In this document: piece by piece, positions 26,391 to 34,684 of the stretch
How the letters are laid out: the number at the start of each line of letters is the position of its first letter
Numbering within the stretch: position 1 is the first letter of the stretch
Source: an uncultured Tateyamaria sp.
GTDB lineage: Bacteria > Pseudomonadota > Alphaproteobacteria > Rhodobacterales > Rhodobacteraceae
Length of the DNA: 64,000 nucleotides
Direction of reading: 5' to 3'
NCBI RefSeq assembly: GCF_947503705.1
Contig: NZ_CANNES010000009.1
Coordinates: forward strand, 62,001-126,000
Notes under the pieces: generated by a model
Databases searched by the model: none
Told to the model about the DNA's origin: nothing
Seen by the model: only the letters and a program-made list of their open reading frames with translations
Made by a program: the position numbers and the translations under genes

Positions 26391-26406
26391 GTAACCATTT
26401 CGTTAC
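26391..26406. promoter_or_regulatory. 16-bp dyad operator, site 5
   Basis: GTAACCATTTCGTTAC matches the consensus with one substitution in the inner right half. It immediately precedes the ribosome-binding site of the aldo/keto reductase gene and shares one base with the presumed -10. Confidence 0.78.
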
Positions 26407-26434
26407 TTATTTACCAGAATCGATTGATGAGCAA
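26406..26434 (-). promoter_or_regulatory. putative promoter of the aldo/keto reductase-MaoC operon
   Basis: On the reverse strand TTGCTC (26434-26429), a 17-bp spacer and AATAAG (26411-26406). The operator starts at the last base of the -10, the same geometry as at 26486. Confidence 0.45.
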
Positions 26435-26457
26435 GTTGTTTTAGCTACGCAAAGCTG

Positions 26458-26486
26458 TTGACGATGTTTGAAGGAGAAGCATAAAG
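26458..26486 (+). promoter_or_regulatory. putative promoter of the acyl-CoA dehydrogenase operon
   Basis: TTGACG (26458-26463), a 17-bp spacer and ATAAAG (26481-26486) are a good sigma-70-type promoter. The operator at 26486 begins at the last base of the -10, so a bound repressor would cover the start site. Confidence 0.6.
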
Positions 26487-26501
26487 TAACTAAACGGTTA
26501 C
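26486..26501. promoter_or_regulatory. 16-bp dyad operator, site 6
   Basis: GTAACTAAACGGTTAC has both outer half-sites intact. It is 13 nt before the ATG of the acyl-CoA dehydrogenase and 95 bp centre to centre from site 5. Confidence 0.8.
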
Positions 26502-26514
26502 CACGGAATCACTC

Positions 26515-27660
26515 ATGCAGCTGTCCGACACACAGATTCAAGTCCGCGATATGGCACGCGATTTCGCGAACAAATCCATCCGCCCCATCGCCGAAACCCT
26601 GGACCAGGAAGAACGCTTTCCCCGCGATCTCTATGCTGAGATGGGTGCGCTGGGATTGTTTGGGATTGGTGTGCCCGAAGACATGGGCGGGCCCGGCTTT
26701 GACACCGTCACCTATGCCCTCGTTATGGAAGAACTGAGCCGGGGCTACGCCTCTGTCGCGGATCAATGCGGCCTGGTCGAACTCATTTCGACGCTGTTGG
26801 TGCGGCACGGCAGCGATGCACAGCGCCACAGCTATCTGGCCGATGTCATGCAGGCCAAAACGCTGGTGGCCTATTGCATCACAGAGCCCGAGGCAGGCAC
26901 CGACGTGTCCGGCATACGCACCGAAGCCGTGCGTGACGGGGATGGATGGGTGTTGAATGGCGGCAAAATCTGGATTCACAACGCACCGGTCGCCGATGTG
27001 GGGTTTGTCCTGGCCCGCACGGACCGGGCCGCAGGCAACCGCGGCATGTCCATTTTCATCGTCGATTTGCACGCGCCGGGCATCGAACGCGGCCCCAAGG
27101 AACACAAGATGGGGCAACGGGCCAGCCAGGTTGGCGCGCTGAATTTCAAGGATGTGCGCCTGCCCGCCGACGCCTTGTTGGGCGAGGAAGGGCGCGGCTT
27201 TCACATGATGATGTCCGTTCTGGACAAAGGGCGCGTGGGCATTGCTGCCCTTGCGGTGGGCATCGGCCAGGCAGGGCTGGAAGCGGCGCTGGAATACGCC
27301 CAGCAACGCAAACAGTTCAGCAAGCAAATCGCAGAGTTTCAGGGCGTGCAATGGCTGTTGGCCGACATGGCCAAGGATATCGAGGCGGCCCGCCTGCTCG
27401 TTCATTCCGCAGCAGGAAAGATTGACCGAAGCGAGAATGCGACCAAGGCCTGTTCGATGGCCAAATGCTTTGCAGGCGACATGGCCGTCGCCCGCTCTGC
27501 CGATGCGGTGCAGGTATTTGGCGGGTCAGGCTATATTCGCGGGTTCGAGGTCGAGCGCCTGTACCGTGATGCCAAGATCACTCAAATCTATGAGGGCACC
27601 AACCAAATTCAGCGCATGATCATCGCCCGCGAACTGATCAAACACGGGGCTGCGGCATGA
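26515..27660 (+). CDS. acyl-CoA dehydrogenase
   Basis: 381 residues, the standard length. The signature YCITEPEAGTDVSG binds FAD, WIHNAPVADVGFV lies in the middle domain, and IYEGTNQIQRMIIAREL near the C-terminus carries the catalytic Glu of short- and medium-chain enzymes. It introduces an alpha-beta double bond into an acyl-CoA. It is the first gene of a long operon that also encodes an SDR, a DUF993 protein, an isomerase and a sugar importer, an unusual mixture of acyl-CoA and carbohydrate functions. Controlled by operator site 6. Confidence 0.95.
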   Translation: MQLSDTQIQVRDMARDFANKSIRPIAETLDQEERFPRDLYAEMGALGLFGIGVPEDMGGPGFDTVTYALVMEELSRGYASVADQCGLVELISTLLVRHGSDAQRHSYLADVMQAKTLVAYCITEPEAGTDVSGIRTEAVRDGDGWVLNGGKIWIHNAPVADVGFVLARTDRAAGNRGMSIFIVDLHAPGIERGPKEHKMGQRASQVGALNFKDVRLPADALLGEEGRGFHMMMSVLDKGRVGIAALAVGIGQAGLEAALEYAQQRKQFSKQIAEFQGVQWLLADMAKDIEAARLLVHSAAGKIDRSENATKACSMAKCFAGDMAVARSADAVQVFGGSGYIRGFEVERLYRDAKITQIYEGTNQIQRMIIARELIKHGAAA

Positions 27661-28427
27661 CGCGACCCGTTGCACTTGTGACGGGGTCCAGCCGCGGCAT
27701 CGGACTGGGGGCAGCCATCGCCTTAGCCCAGGACGGATTTGCGGTGGCGATCAACGGCCCTTCGGATGACACAGAGCTGCAAGCTGCGGTCCAGGATGTG
27801 CGAGACACTGGCGCAGACGCGGTTGCAGCCCCTTTTGACGTCACCAACCACGCCACTCATGACAAGGCGCTTGCAGCGATAGAAGACGCGCTTGGCCCTC
27901 TCACCACGCTTGTAAACAATGCGGGCGTCGGCGTGATGCGGCGGGGCGACCCCCTGGAGGTGCAGCAGGACAGCTGGGATCGCTGCATCGAGGTGAACGC
28001 AAAGGCCGTGTTTTTCCTAACCCAAGCCTTTGCCAAACGTCTGTTGGCCCGAGATCGGGACGAAGGGATGTTTCATTCCATCGTCAACGTCACCTCCTCG
28101 AATGCGAGTGCTGTTGCCGTGCCCCGCGCAGAATACTGCGCTTCAAAAGCTGCGGCCGCGATGGTGACACAAACCTGGGCTGTGCGACTGGGCCCCGAAA
28201 ACATAGCCGTTTACGACGTTCGTCCCGGCTTGATTGCGACCGACATGACCGCGCCTGTGATCGCCGAATACGAAGCCCGCGCCAAAGCCGGCCTGACCCT
28301 TTTCCCGCGCGTGGGCCAGCCCGAAGAAGTGGGGGCCATCATTTCCGCGCTGGCGTCGGGCAAACTTCCTTACACAACCGGACAGGTGATCGCGGCAGAT
28401 GCCGGCATGCTTGTTCCCCGCTTTTGA
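27657..28427 (+). CDS. short-chain dehydrogenase/reductase
   Basis: 256 residues. TGSSRGIGLGAAIALAQDG is the Rossmann cofactor loop, LVNNAGVGVMRRGD the NAG motif, SSNASAVAVPRAEYCASKAA holds Ser, Tyr and Lys of the active site, and the family ending KLPYTTGQVIAADAGM is present. The basic Arg after TGSS suggests NADP(H). It probably oxidises or reduces a hydroxyl on a sugar derivative or a 3-hydroxyacyl-CoA. Overlaps the acyl-CoA dehydrogenase by 4 nt. Confidence 0.93.
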   Translation: MTRPVALVTGSSRGIGLGAAIALAQDGFAVAINGPSDDTELQAAVQDVRDTGADAVAAPFDVTNHATHDKALAAIEDALGPLTTLVNNAGVGVMRRGDPLEVQQDSWDRCIEVNAKAVFFLTQAFAKRLLARDRDEGMFHSIVNVTSSNASAVAVPRAEYCASKAAAAMVTQTWAVRLGPENIAVYDVRPGLIATDMTAPVIAEYEARAKAGLTLFPRVGQPEEVGAIISALASGKLPYTTGQVIAADAGMLVPRF

Positions 28428-28437
28428 GAGTGCGCAG

Positions 28438-29589
28438 ATGAAAATTGCATTGCCCGACTCGTCTGGACATCTCAGCAACTACCCGTTGACTGGAACGCCC
28501 ATTAAACCCACGCCCCTGGGCGCTGATCCGGCGCGTATCGTCTTTTCAGCGGCGCACGTGGTTGCGGATCCATTCACGGCTTCCGATCCGTCCGGCAAGG
28601 CGGCCGTGGATTGGGACGGCACGATGGCCTTTCGGCGCCACCTGACCGACCTTGGGCTGGGGATCGCCGAAGCGATGGATACCGCGCAACGCGGGATGGG
28701 ATTGGATTGGCCCGGCGCACTAGAGCTGATCACGCGCACGAAACAGGAAGTGCCGGATGCCCTCGTGTTCAACGGATGTGGCACCGACCAACTTGATCCA
28801 AATGACGCACGCACCCTGGATGATGTACGCCGCGCATATCTCGATCAGGTCGACGCGATCCAGCAGGTTGGCGGCCGGATCATCCTGATGGCCTCGCGTG
28901 CGCTGGCGCGAGTGGCTACCAAGCCTGATGACTACATCAGCGTTTATGGCGACGTGCTGCGCGCCTGCGACGAGCCCGTCATCCTGCATTGGCTTGGTGA
29001 GATGTTTGACCCAGCCCTGGCCGGCTACTGGGGGGCAAACACCTTTGCCCAAAGCCAGGAAACTGCACTGACCATCATCAACGAGAATACAAACAAGGTT
29101 GATGGCATCAAAATCTCGCTTCTGGACAAGGACAAAGAGATCGAGATGCGTCGCCAACTGCCCGCTGGCGTGAAAATGTATACTGGCGATGACTTCAATT
29201 ATCCTGAGCTTATTGCAGGGGACGACCAGGGATATTCGCATGCTCTGCTTGGTATCTTTGACCCATTGGCGGTGGCCGTGGGCAAAGCCATCGGGCAACT
29301 GGGCGCGGCAGACGTGACCGGGTTCCGCGCCACGCTTGACCCGACGGTGCCCTTGGCGCGCCTGATCTTTCGCGCGCCGACCCAATATTACAAAACTGGC
29401 GTCGTGTTTCTGGCATGGCTGAACGGACACCAGGACCATTTTGTGATGCTGAATGGCGCACAGGCGATGCGCCCGCTGCCCTATTTCGTCGAATGCTTCA
29501 GACTGGCCGACCAATGTGGGCTTTTGGCTGACCCCGATTTGGCAGTGGCGCGGATGCGCCGGATGTTGGCGGTGTATGGTGTTGCGTGA
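28438..29589 (+). CDS. DUF993 family protein (dihydrodipicolinate synthase-like fold)
   Basis: 383 residues from the ATG at 28438, 10 nt after the previous stop. The protein begins MKIALPDSSGHLSNYPLTG and has the DUF993 pattern: VFNGCGTDQLDP, RIILMASRALARVA, GEMFDPALAGYWG and VDGIKISLLDKDKE, whose Lys corresponds to the Schiff-base position of DHDPS-like aldolases. A lyase or aldolase acting on a sugar-derived keto acid is inferred. The exact reaction of the family is not established to my knowledge. It overlaps the downstream isomerase gene. Confidence 0.88.
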   Translation: MKIALPDSSGHLSNYPLTGTPIKPTPLGADPARIVFSAAHVVADPFTASDPSGKAAVDWDGTMAFRRHLTDLGLGIAEAMDTAQRGMGLDWPGALELITRTKQEVPDALVFNGCGTDQLDPNDARTLDDVRRAYLDQVDAIQQVGGRIILMASRALARVATKPDDYISVYGDVLRACDEPVILHWLGEMFDPALAGYWGANTFAQSQETALTIINENTNKVDGIKISLLDKDKEIEMRRQLPAGVKMYTGDDFNYPELIAGDDQGYSHALLGIFDPLAVAVGKAIGQLGAADVTGFRATLDPTVPLARLIFRAPTQYYKTGVVFLAWLNGHQDHFVMLNGAQAMRPLPYFVECFRLADQCGLLADPDLAVARMRRMLAVYGVA

Positions 29590-30433
29590 TTTCACCACAG
29601 ATCATTCGGCCTGCGCGCTGAATACCGCCACGCTTGGCCATAACCTCGAAGGATATGGCGCGGGCTGGTCGGTTGAGCGTGTGATCGACGCCTGCGCGGC
29701 GCGTGGTTTGGCAGGCATCGTCTTCTGGCGACGTGAAATTGGCAACCGCGCGGAGGAAATCGGGGAACGTGTCCGCGCGGCAGGCATGGAGGTCGTGGGT
29801 CTCTGCCGCACCCCTTTCCTTGTCGGCTCGGACGTGCCTGATCGGTTTGAGGATGACGCGCGCGCTGCCGTCGACATGGCCGCAGCGCTTGGCACAACCG
29901 TGCTGACAATCGTTACTGGCGGCACAGAGCCCGGCACAACAGGGGTGATGGACAGCCAGAAAATCCTAGCTGCTCGAACCGCAAAGCTGGCGGAATACGC
30001 ATCCCAATTCGGCGTTTCACTGGCGTTGGAGCCGTTGAACCCGATGTTTGGCGGCAACCGCACTGTTCTCATGACGGCAGCCGACGCGTTGCGGGTGGCC
30101 GACATGACGGGCCAACCCAATGTTGGCGTTGCGATTGATGTCTATCACGTGTGGTGGGACACCACCTTGGCAGACACGCTGGCGCACCGTGGCCAAGGCA
30201 GGGTCTTGGGATATCACGTATGTGATTGGCTGGAACACACCAGCGACATGTTACTCGATCGCGGCATGATGGGTGACGGCGTCGCCGATCTGCCCGCGAT
30301 CCGCGCCGCAGTCGAAGCCACAGGCTACCGTGGCGCCTGCGAGGTCGAAATATTCTCAAGCAATAACTGGTGGCAACGTGACCCCGACGACGTGCTCGAC
30401 CAAATGGTCGCGCGGTTCAGAAAGGTCTGCTGA
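29576..30433 (+). CDS. sugar phosphate isomerase/epimerase family protein (xylose isomerase-like TIM barrel)
   Basis: 285 residues from the ATG at 29576, overlapping the DUF993 gene by 14 nt. [21 protein letters not shown] opens the barrel, and [15 protein letters not shown] supplies the first metal-binding Glu. [13 protein letters not shown] supplies the Asp/His pair and the final [12 protein letters not shown] another Glu. These are the metal ligands of the AP-endonuclease-2/xylose-isomerase family. It may isomerise or epimerise a sugar or keto acid. The DUF993-isomerase pair probably works as a unit. Confidence 0.9.
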   Translation: MVLRDFTTDHSACALNTATLGHNLEGYGAGWSVERVIDACAARGLAGIVFWRREIGNRAEEIGERVRAAGMEVVGLCRTPFLVGSDVPDRFEDDARAAVDMAAALGTTVLTIVTGGTEPGTTGVMDSQKILAARTAKLAEYASQFGVSLALEPLNPMFGGNRTVLMTAADALRVADMTGQPNVGVAIDVYHVWWDTTLADTLAHRGQGRVLGYHVCDWLEHTSDMLLDRGMMGDGVADLPAIRAAVEATGYRGACEVEIFSSNNWWQRDPDDVLDQMVARFRKVC

Positions 30434-30489
30434 TCCACAAACCAACGGGGCGTTACCCCGACACTAACCAAGCCAAACGGGAGGAAACA

Positions 30490-31740
30490 ATGGCTCAACT
30501 GAAAACAAAGATCGCGACGCTGATGGTGGCGACCGCACTGACAACGGCACCGGCGCTGGCCGAGGACGTCGAGGTGCTGCACTGGTGGACATCGGGCGGC
30601 GAAGCGGCCGCTTTGAATGTTTTGAAAGGCGACCTTGAAACGCAGGGAATCGGCTGGCAAGACATGCCTGTCGCGGGCGGTGGTGGCGAGGCGGCGATGA
30701 CCGTCTTGCGGGCACGCGTGACATCGGGCAATGCGCCTACGGCCGTTCAAATGCTCGGCTTTGACATTCTGGACTGGGCAGATCAGGGCGCACTTGCTGA
30801 CCTGAATTCGGTTGCCGCCGAACAGGGCTGGGATGCCGTGGTGCCAGAGGCGCTTCAGGCGTTTGCAAAGGTAGATGGCAAATGGGTCTCGGCGCCCGTC
30901 AACGTCCATTCGACAAACTGGGTCTGGGCCAACAAGGCGGTGCTGGACAGCAACGGTATTGCTGTGCCCACCACGTGGGACGAGTTCGCGGCAGCCGTGG
31001 ACGCGCTGAGTGCGGCTGGTGTGACACCGATCGCGCATGGTGGTCAGGCCTGGCAGGATGCAACTGTTTTTGACGCGGTTGCCATGGGCGCGTTGGGACC
31101 AGACGGCTACAAGGCCGCTTTCATTGATCTGGACGAAGACGCGCTAGGCGGCGACGCCATGAAAACAGCGTTTGAGCGTATGGAGTTCATCCGTGCCAAT
31201 GTCGACGAGAACTTCTCGGGCCGGGATTGGAACCTTGCCACAGCCATGGTCATCAACGGCGAAGCCGGGTTTCAGATGATGGGTGACTGGGCCAAAGGGG
31301 AATTCCTGAGCGCGGGCAAGACCCCGGGCGACGACTTCCTCTGCTTCCGTTTCCCCGGCACCGAAAATCAGGTGACCTTCAACGCGGACCAGTTTGCGAT
31401 GTTTGATCAGGGCGGCACCGTGTCTGCGGAACAAGCGGCACTTGCTTCGGCCATCCTGTCACCTTCGTTCCAGTCAGCGTTTAATGTGGTCAAGGGCTCG
31501 GTGCCCGCGCGCACAGATGTGTCGGATGCTGATTTCGACGCCTGCGGCAAACAGGGGATGAAGGATCTGGCGGCAGCCGCTGCTTCCGGCAACCTCTTTG
31601 GTTCCATGGCCCATGGGCATGCGAACCCGGCATCCATCAAGAACGCGATGTATGACGTGATCACGGCCCACTTCAACGGTGAGTATGACGCCGAAACGGC
31701 CGTGTCCGAATTGGTGGATGCTGTTTCTATCGCGAAGTAA
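30490..31740 (+). CDS. sugar ABC transporter substrate-binding protein (family 1)
   Basis: 416 residues. A Sec signal peptide ([20 protein letters not shown], then APALA-ED) is followed by [19 protein letters not shown], the start of the glucose/mannose-type (GtsA/GlcE) extracellular solute-binding family. The later stretches [13 protein letters not shown] and [14 protein letters not shown] are typical. The GGGAGGAAACA site precedes the ATG. It is followed by a strong hairpin and then two permeases and an ATPase, forming a second, MalK-dependent sugar importer in the same operon as the acyl-CoA dehydrogenase. Confidence 0.94.
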   Translation: MAQLKTKIATLMVATALTTAPALAEDVEVLHWWTSGGEAAALNVLKGDLETQGIGWQDMPVAGGGGEAAMTVLRARVTSGNAPTAVQMLGFDILDWADQGALADLNSVAAEQGWDAVVPEALQAFAKVDGKWVSAPVNVHSTNWVWANKAVLDSNGIAVPTTWDEFAAAVDALSAAGVTPIAHGGQAWQDATVFDAVAMGALGPDGYKAAFIDLDEDALGGDAMKTAFERMEFIRANVDENFSGRDWNLATAMVINGEAGFQMMGDWAKGEFLSAGKTPGDDFLCFRFPGTENQVTFNADQFAMFDQGGTVSAEQAALASAILSPSFQSAFNVVKGSVPARTDVSDADFDACGKQGMKDLAAAAASGNLFGSMAHGHANPASIKNAMYDVITAHFNGEYDAETAVSELVDAVSIAK

Positions 31741-31748
31741 GCAAAACC

Positions 31749-31775
31749 GGGCAGGGCGCTCCATGCGCCCTGCCC
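31749..31775 (+). terminator. intercistronic hairpin after the binding-protein gene
   Basis: A perfect 11-bp stem (GGGCAGGGCGC with its complement) and a 5-nt loop TCCAT lie just after the binding-protein stop. No T-run follows, so it probably stabilises the upstream mRNA or attenuates the permease genes rather than ending the operon. Confidence 0.65.
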
Positions 31776-31799
31776 GTCCTCTTGCCAAAGGACACGATC

Positions 31800-32693
31800 A
31801 TGGCTGACACCGCACAGGTCGACCTACGCACTCGACTGCAAAACTGGCTGCCCAAGCTGGTTCTTGCACCGTCCTTTGCAATGGTTCTTTTGTTTGTCTA
31901 CGGCTTCATCGCTTTCACGGTCTATCTGTCCTTCACCGATAGCCGCATCCTGCCGTCCTATGGTTGGGTCGGGCTGGAGAACTACGAAAAACTGTTCCGC
32001 CTGCGCCATTGGAAGATCGCCGTTTCCAACCTGGCCGTCTTTGCGATCCTCTACATCGGTATTTCCAGTCTGATCGGGCTGATGCTGGCTATTTTCCTGG
32101 ATCAGAAGATCCGGATCGAAGGTGCTCTACGCACCGTCTATCTCTATCCGATGGCGCTGAGCTTTATCGTGACGGGCACTGCCTGGAAGTGGCTGCTTGA
32201 TCCCGGGATCGGCCTGGAACACACAATGCATCTGTGGGGTTGGACAACGTTCAGTTTTGACTGGATCAAGAACAGCGACTACGCGATCTATACTGTGGTT
32301 CTCGCCGCCGTCTGGCAGTCATCAGGTTTTGCCATGGCGATGTTCTTGGCCGGATTGCGCGGCATCGACAATGAAATCCTGAAGGCCGCGCAGATGGACG
32401 GCGCGTCGAACTGGCAGCTTTATCGCCGCATCATCATTCCGCAACTACGCCCCGCTTTCCTTTCGGCATTCGTAATCCTGTCCCATCTTGCGATCAAATC
32501 CTACGACCTTGTCATCGCGTTGACAGGCGGTGGGCCCGGCCGGGCCACCGAACTGCCCGCGACGTTCATGTATTCCTACACCTTCACGCGCAACCAGATG
32601 GGTATCGGCGCGTCCTCTGCGGTCATTATGCTGATCACCATCGCCGCCATCATGGTCCCTTACCTTTACGCCGAGCTGAAGGAGAAGAAATGA
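31800..32693 (+). CDS. sugar ABC transporter permease (MalF-type)
   Basis: 297 residues from the ATG at 31800, with AAAGGACACGATC upstream. Six membrane segments are visible. The EAA-like coupling loop is AAQMDGASNWQLYRRIIIPQL. It pairs with the following permease. Its stop overlaps the next ATG (ATGA). Confidence 0.94.
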   Translation: MADTAQVDLRTRLQNWLPKLVLAPSFAMVLLFVYGFIAFTVYLSFTDSRILPSYGWVGLENYEKLFRLRHWKIAVSNLAVFAILYIGISSLIGLMLAIFLDQKIRIEGALRTVYLYPMALSFIVTGTAWKWLLDPGIGLEHTMHLWGWTTFSFDWIKNSDYAIYTVVLAAVWQSSGFAMAMFLAGLRGIDNEILKAAQMDGASNWQLYRRIIIPQLRPAFLSAFVILSHLAIKSYDLVIALTGGGPGRATELPATFMYSYTFTRNQMGIGASSAVIMLITIAAIMVPYLYAELKEKK

Positions 32694-33574
32694 TGGCCAT
32701 TGCAAGCACTGATACGGCCATCCGCTCCGGTCGTGTGACGCGCACCTTTCTCTATCTGGTTTTGCTGCTCTTCGCGCTTTTTTATCTGCTGCCCTTCGCA
32801 ATCATGGTGATGAATTCCATGAAGCCTCTGGATGAAATCACCGGGGGCAACATGATGGCATTCCCCACGGACTGGACGCTGGAGCCATGGCGCAAAGCGT
32901 GGTCAGAGGCGCAAGTCGGTGTCGATGCCACAGGCCTGCGCCCTTATTTCTACAACTCGCTCATCATGGCCATTCCCGCTGTGATGTTGTCGACATTCTT
33001 TGGTGCGCTGAACGGCTACGTGCTCACAAAATGGCAGTTTCGCGGGCATAATATCGTCTTCGGACTGCTACTTTTCTCCTGCTTCATTCCATTTCAGATC
33101 GTCCTGATCCCCATGGCGCGGATGCTGGGCATCTTTGGGCTTGCAGGCTCAACCGGTGGGCTGATCCTGGTGCACTTCGTCTACGGGATCGGGTTCACAA
33201 CACTCTATTTCCGCAACTACTATGCCGCCTTCCCAACCGAACTGATCCGGGCGGCCCAGATCGACGGCGCGGGCTTTTTCCGCATTTTCTGGCGCATCCT
33301 TTTGCCATCATCCGGGCCGATCATCGCGGTCAGCTTCATCTGGCAATTCACCAACATCTGGAACGATTTCCTGTTCGGGGCTTCATTTGCCGACTTCAGC
33401 AGCCAGCCAATGACCGTTGCCCTGAACAATCTGGTGCAAAGCTCCACTGGCGTCAAAGAATACAACGTCCACTTCGCCGGTGCCATCTATGCCGCAATCC
33501 CCACCCTGCTCGTTTACATCGTGGCAGGGCGCTACTTCGTGCGCGGTCTGATGGCCGGTTCAGTCAAAGGATAA
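32690..33574 (+). CDS. sugar ABC transporter permease (MalG-type)
   Basis: 294 residues. Six membrane segments, with the coupling loop RAAQIDGAGFFRIFWRILLP. GGAGAAGA precedes the ATG at 32690, and a second ATG at 32693 is equally possible. It completes the membrane channel with the previous permease. Confidence 0.94.
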   Translation: MMAIASTDTAIRSGRVTRTFLYLVLLLFALFYLLPFAIMVMNSMKPLDEITGGNMMAFPTDWTLEPWRKAWSEAQVGVDATGLRPYFYNSLIMAIPAVMLSTFFGALNGYVLTKWQFRGHNIVFGLLLFSCFIPFQIVLIPMARMLGIFGLAGSTGGLILVHFVYGIGFTTLYFRNYYAAFPTELIRAAQIDGAGFFRIFWRILLPSSGPIIAVSFIWQFTNIWNDFLFGASFADFSSQPMTVALNNLVQSSTGVKEYNVHFAGAIYAAIPTLLVYIVAGRYFVRGLMAGSVKG

Positions 33575-33577
33575 ATC

Positions 33578-34684
33578 ATGGGCTTTCTCGATATTCGAAA
33601 TGCAACCAAAGCCTACGGCTCGGTTCAGGTTCTGCACGAAGTCGACATAACCGTTGAAGAGGGCGAGTTTCTTGTGCTCGTTGGCCCTTCGGGTTGCGGC
33701 AAATCCACCCTGCTCAACATGATTGCCGGGCTCGAAGACATCACCAGTGGCGAGATTTCGATCAAAGGGCAGCCCATGAATGGCGTCCATCCCTCGAAAC
33801 GCAACATCGCCATGGTTTTCCAGTCCTACGCGCTTTACCCCAACATGACCGTTGGCCAGAACATCACCTTTGGGCTTGAGATGCACGGCGTGCCCAAAAC
33901 CAAACGGGACCAGGCCATGGCCGATGTGGCCAAGCTGTTGCAGATCGAACCGCTGTTGGCCCGCAAACCCGGACAGTTGTCGGGCGGGCAACGCCAGCGG
34001 GTCGCAATGGGCCGTGCGCTGGTTCGCAATCCGGATGTGTTCCTGTTTGACGAACCGCTGTCGAACCTTGACGCCAAGCTCCGCGTCGATATGCGGACCG
34101 AAATCAAGAAACTGCACCAGAAACTCGGCACCACGATCGTTTACGTCACCCATGACCAGATCGAGGCGATGACACTGTCCACGCGCATCGCCGTGATGAA
34201 TGGCGGCTATGTGCAGCAGCTTGGAACGCCCAAGGAAATCTATGACAACCCGGCCAACCTGTTTGTGGCGACTTTCATGGGCTCCCCGTCCATGAACCTG
34301 ATCGACGTCACATTGCGGGTCGAGGGCAACAGCGTCTTTGCCGACACAACCGATGCGAAGGGGGCAAGGATTTCGCTTCCCATCAACGCGTCGGTCAACG
34401 GCCTTGACGGCAAAAACGCCATTCTCGGCCTGCGCCCCGAAGCGTTGACAGACGTGGATGGATCGGATGCCCGTGCCACGCAAATTGCCCACGTCCCGAA
34501 TGAGGTCACTGTGACTGAACCCGCCGGGTCAGACACCTTTGTGACCACGAGTTTTGGCGGAAAAGACTGCGTCGCCCGCATGCGCGCGGATGCAGATGCC
34601 AAACCCGGCGAGCGGGTAACTTTTGCATTCAATATGGACAAGGCCGTTCTTTTTGACCCCGAAACAGAGGCGCGGATTGCATGA
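33578..34684 (+). CDS. sugar ABC transporter ATP-binding protein (UgpC/MalK-type)
   Basis: 368 residues. Walker A is [10 protein letters not shown]-loop [14 protein letters not shown], signature [15 protein letters not shown], Walker [13 protein letters not shown] and the switch His in [13 protein letters not shown]-terminal TOBE domain (about 240-368) begins after TFMGSPSMN. It is the ATPase for the binding protein and permeases just upstream. Confidence 0.95.
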   Translation: MGFLDIRNATKAYGSVQVLHEVDITVEEGEFLVLVGPSGCGKSTLLNMIAGLEDITSGEISIKGQPMNGVHPSKRNIAMVFQSYALYPNMTVGQNITFGLEMHGVPKTKRDQAMADVAKLLQIEPLLARKPGQLSGGQRQRVAMGRALVRNPDVFLFDEPLSNLDAKLRVDMRTEIKKLHQKLGTTIVYVTHDQIEAMTLSTRIAVMNGGYVQQLGTPKEIYDNPANLFVATFMGSPSMNLIDVTLRVEGNSVFADTTDAKGARISLPINASVNGLDGKNAILGLRPEALTDVDGSDARATQIAHVPNEVTVTEPAGSDTFVTTSFGGKDCVARMRADADAKPGERVTFAFNMDKAVLFDPETEARIA

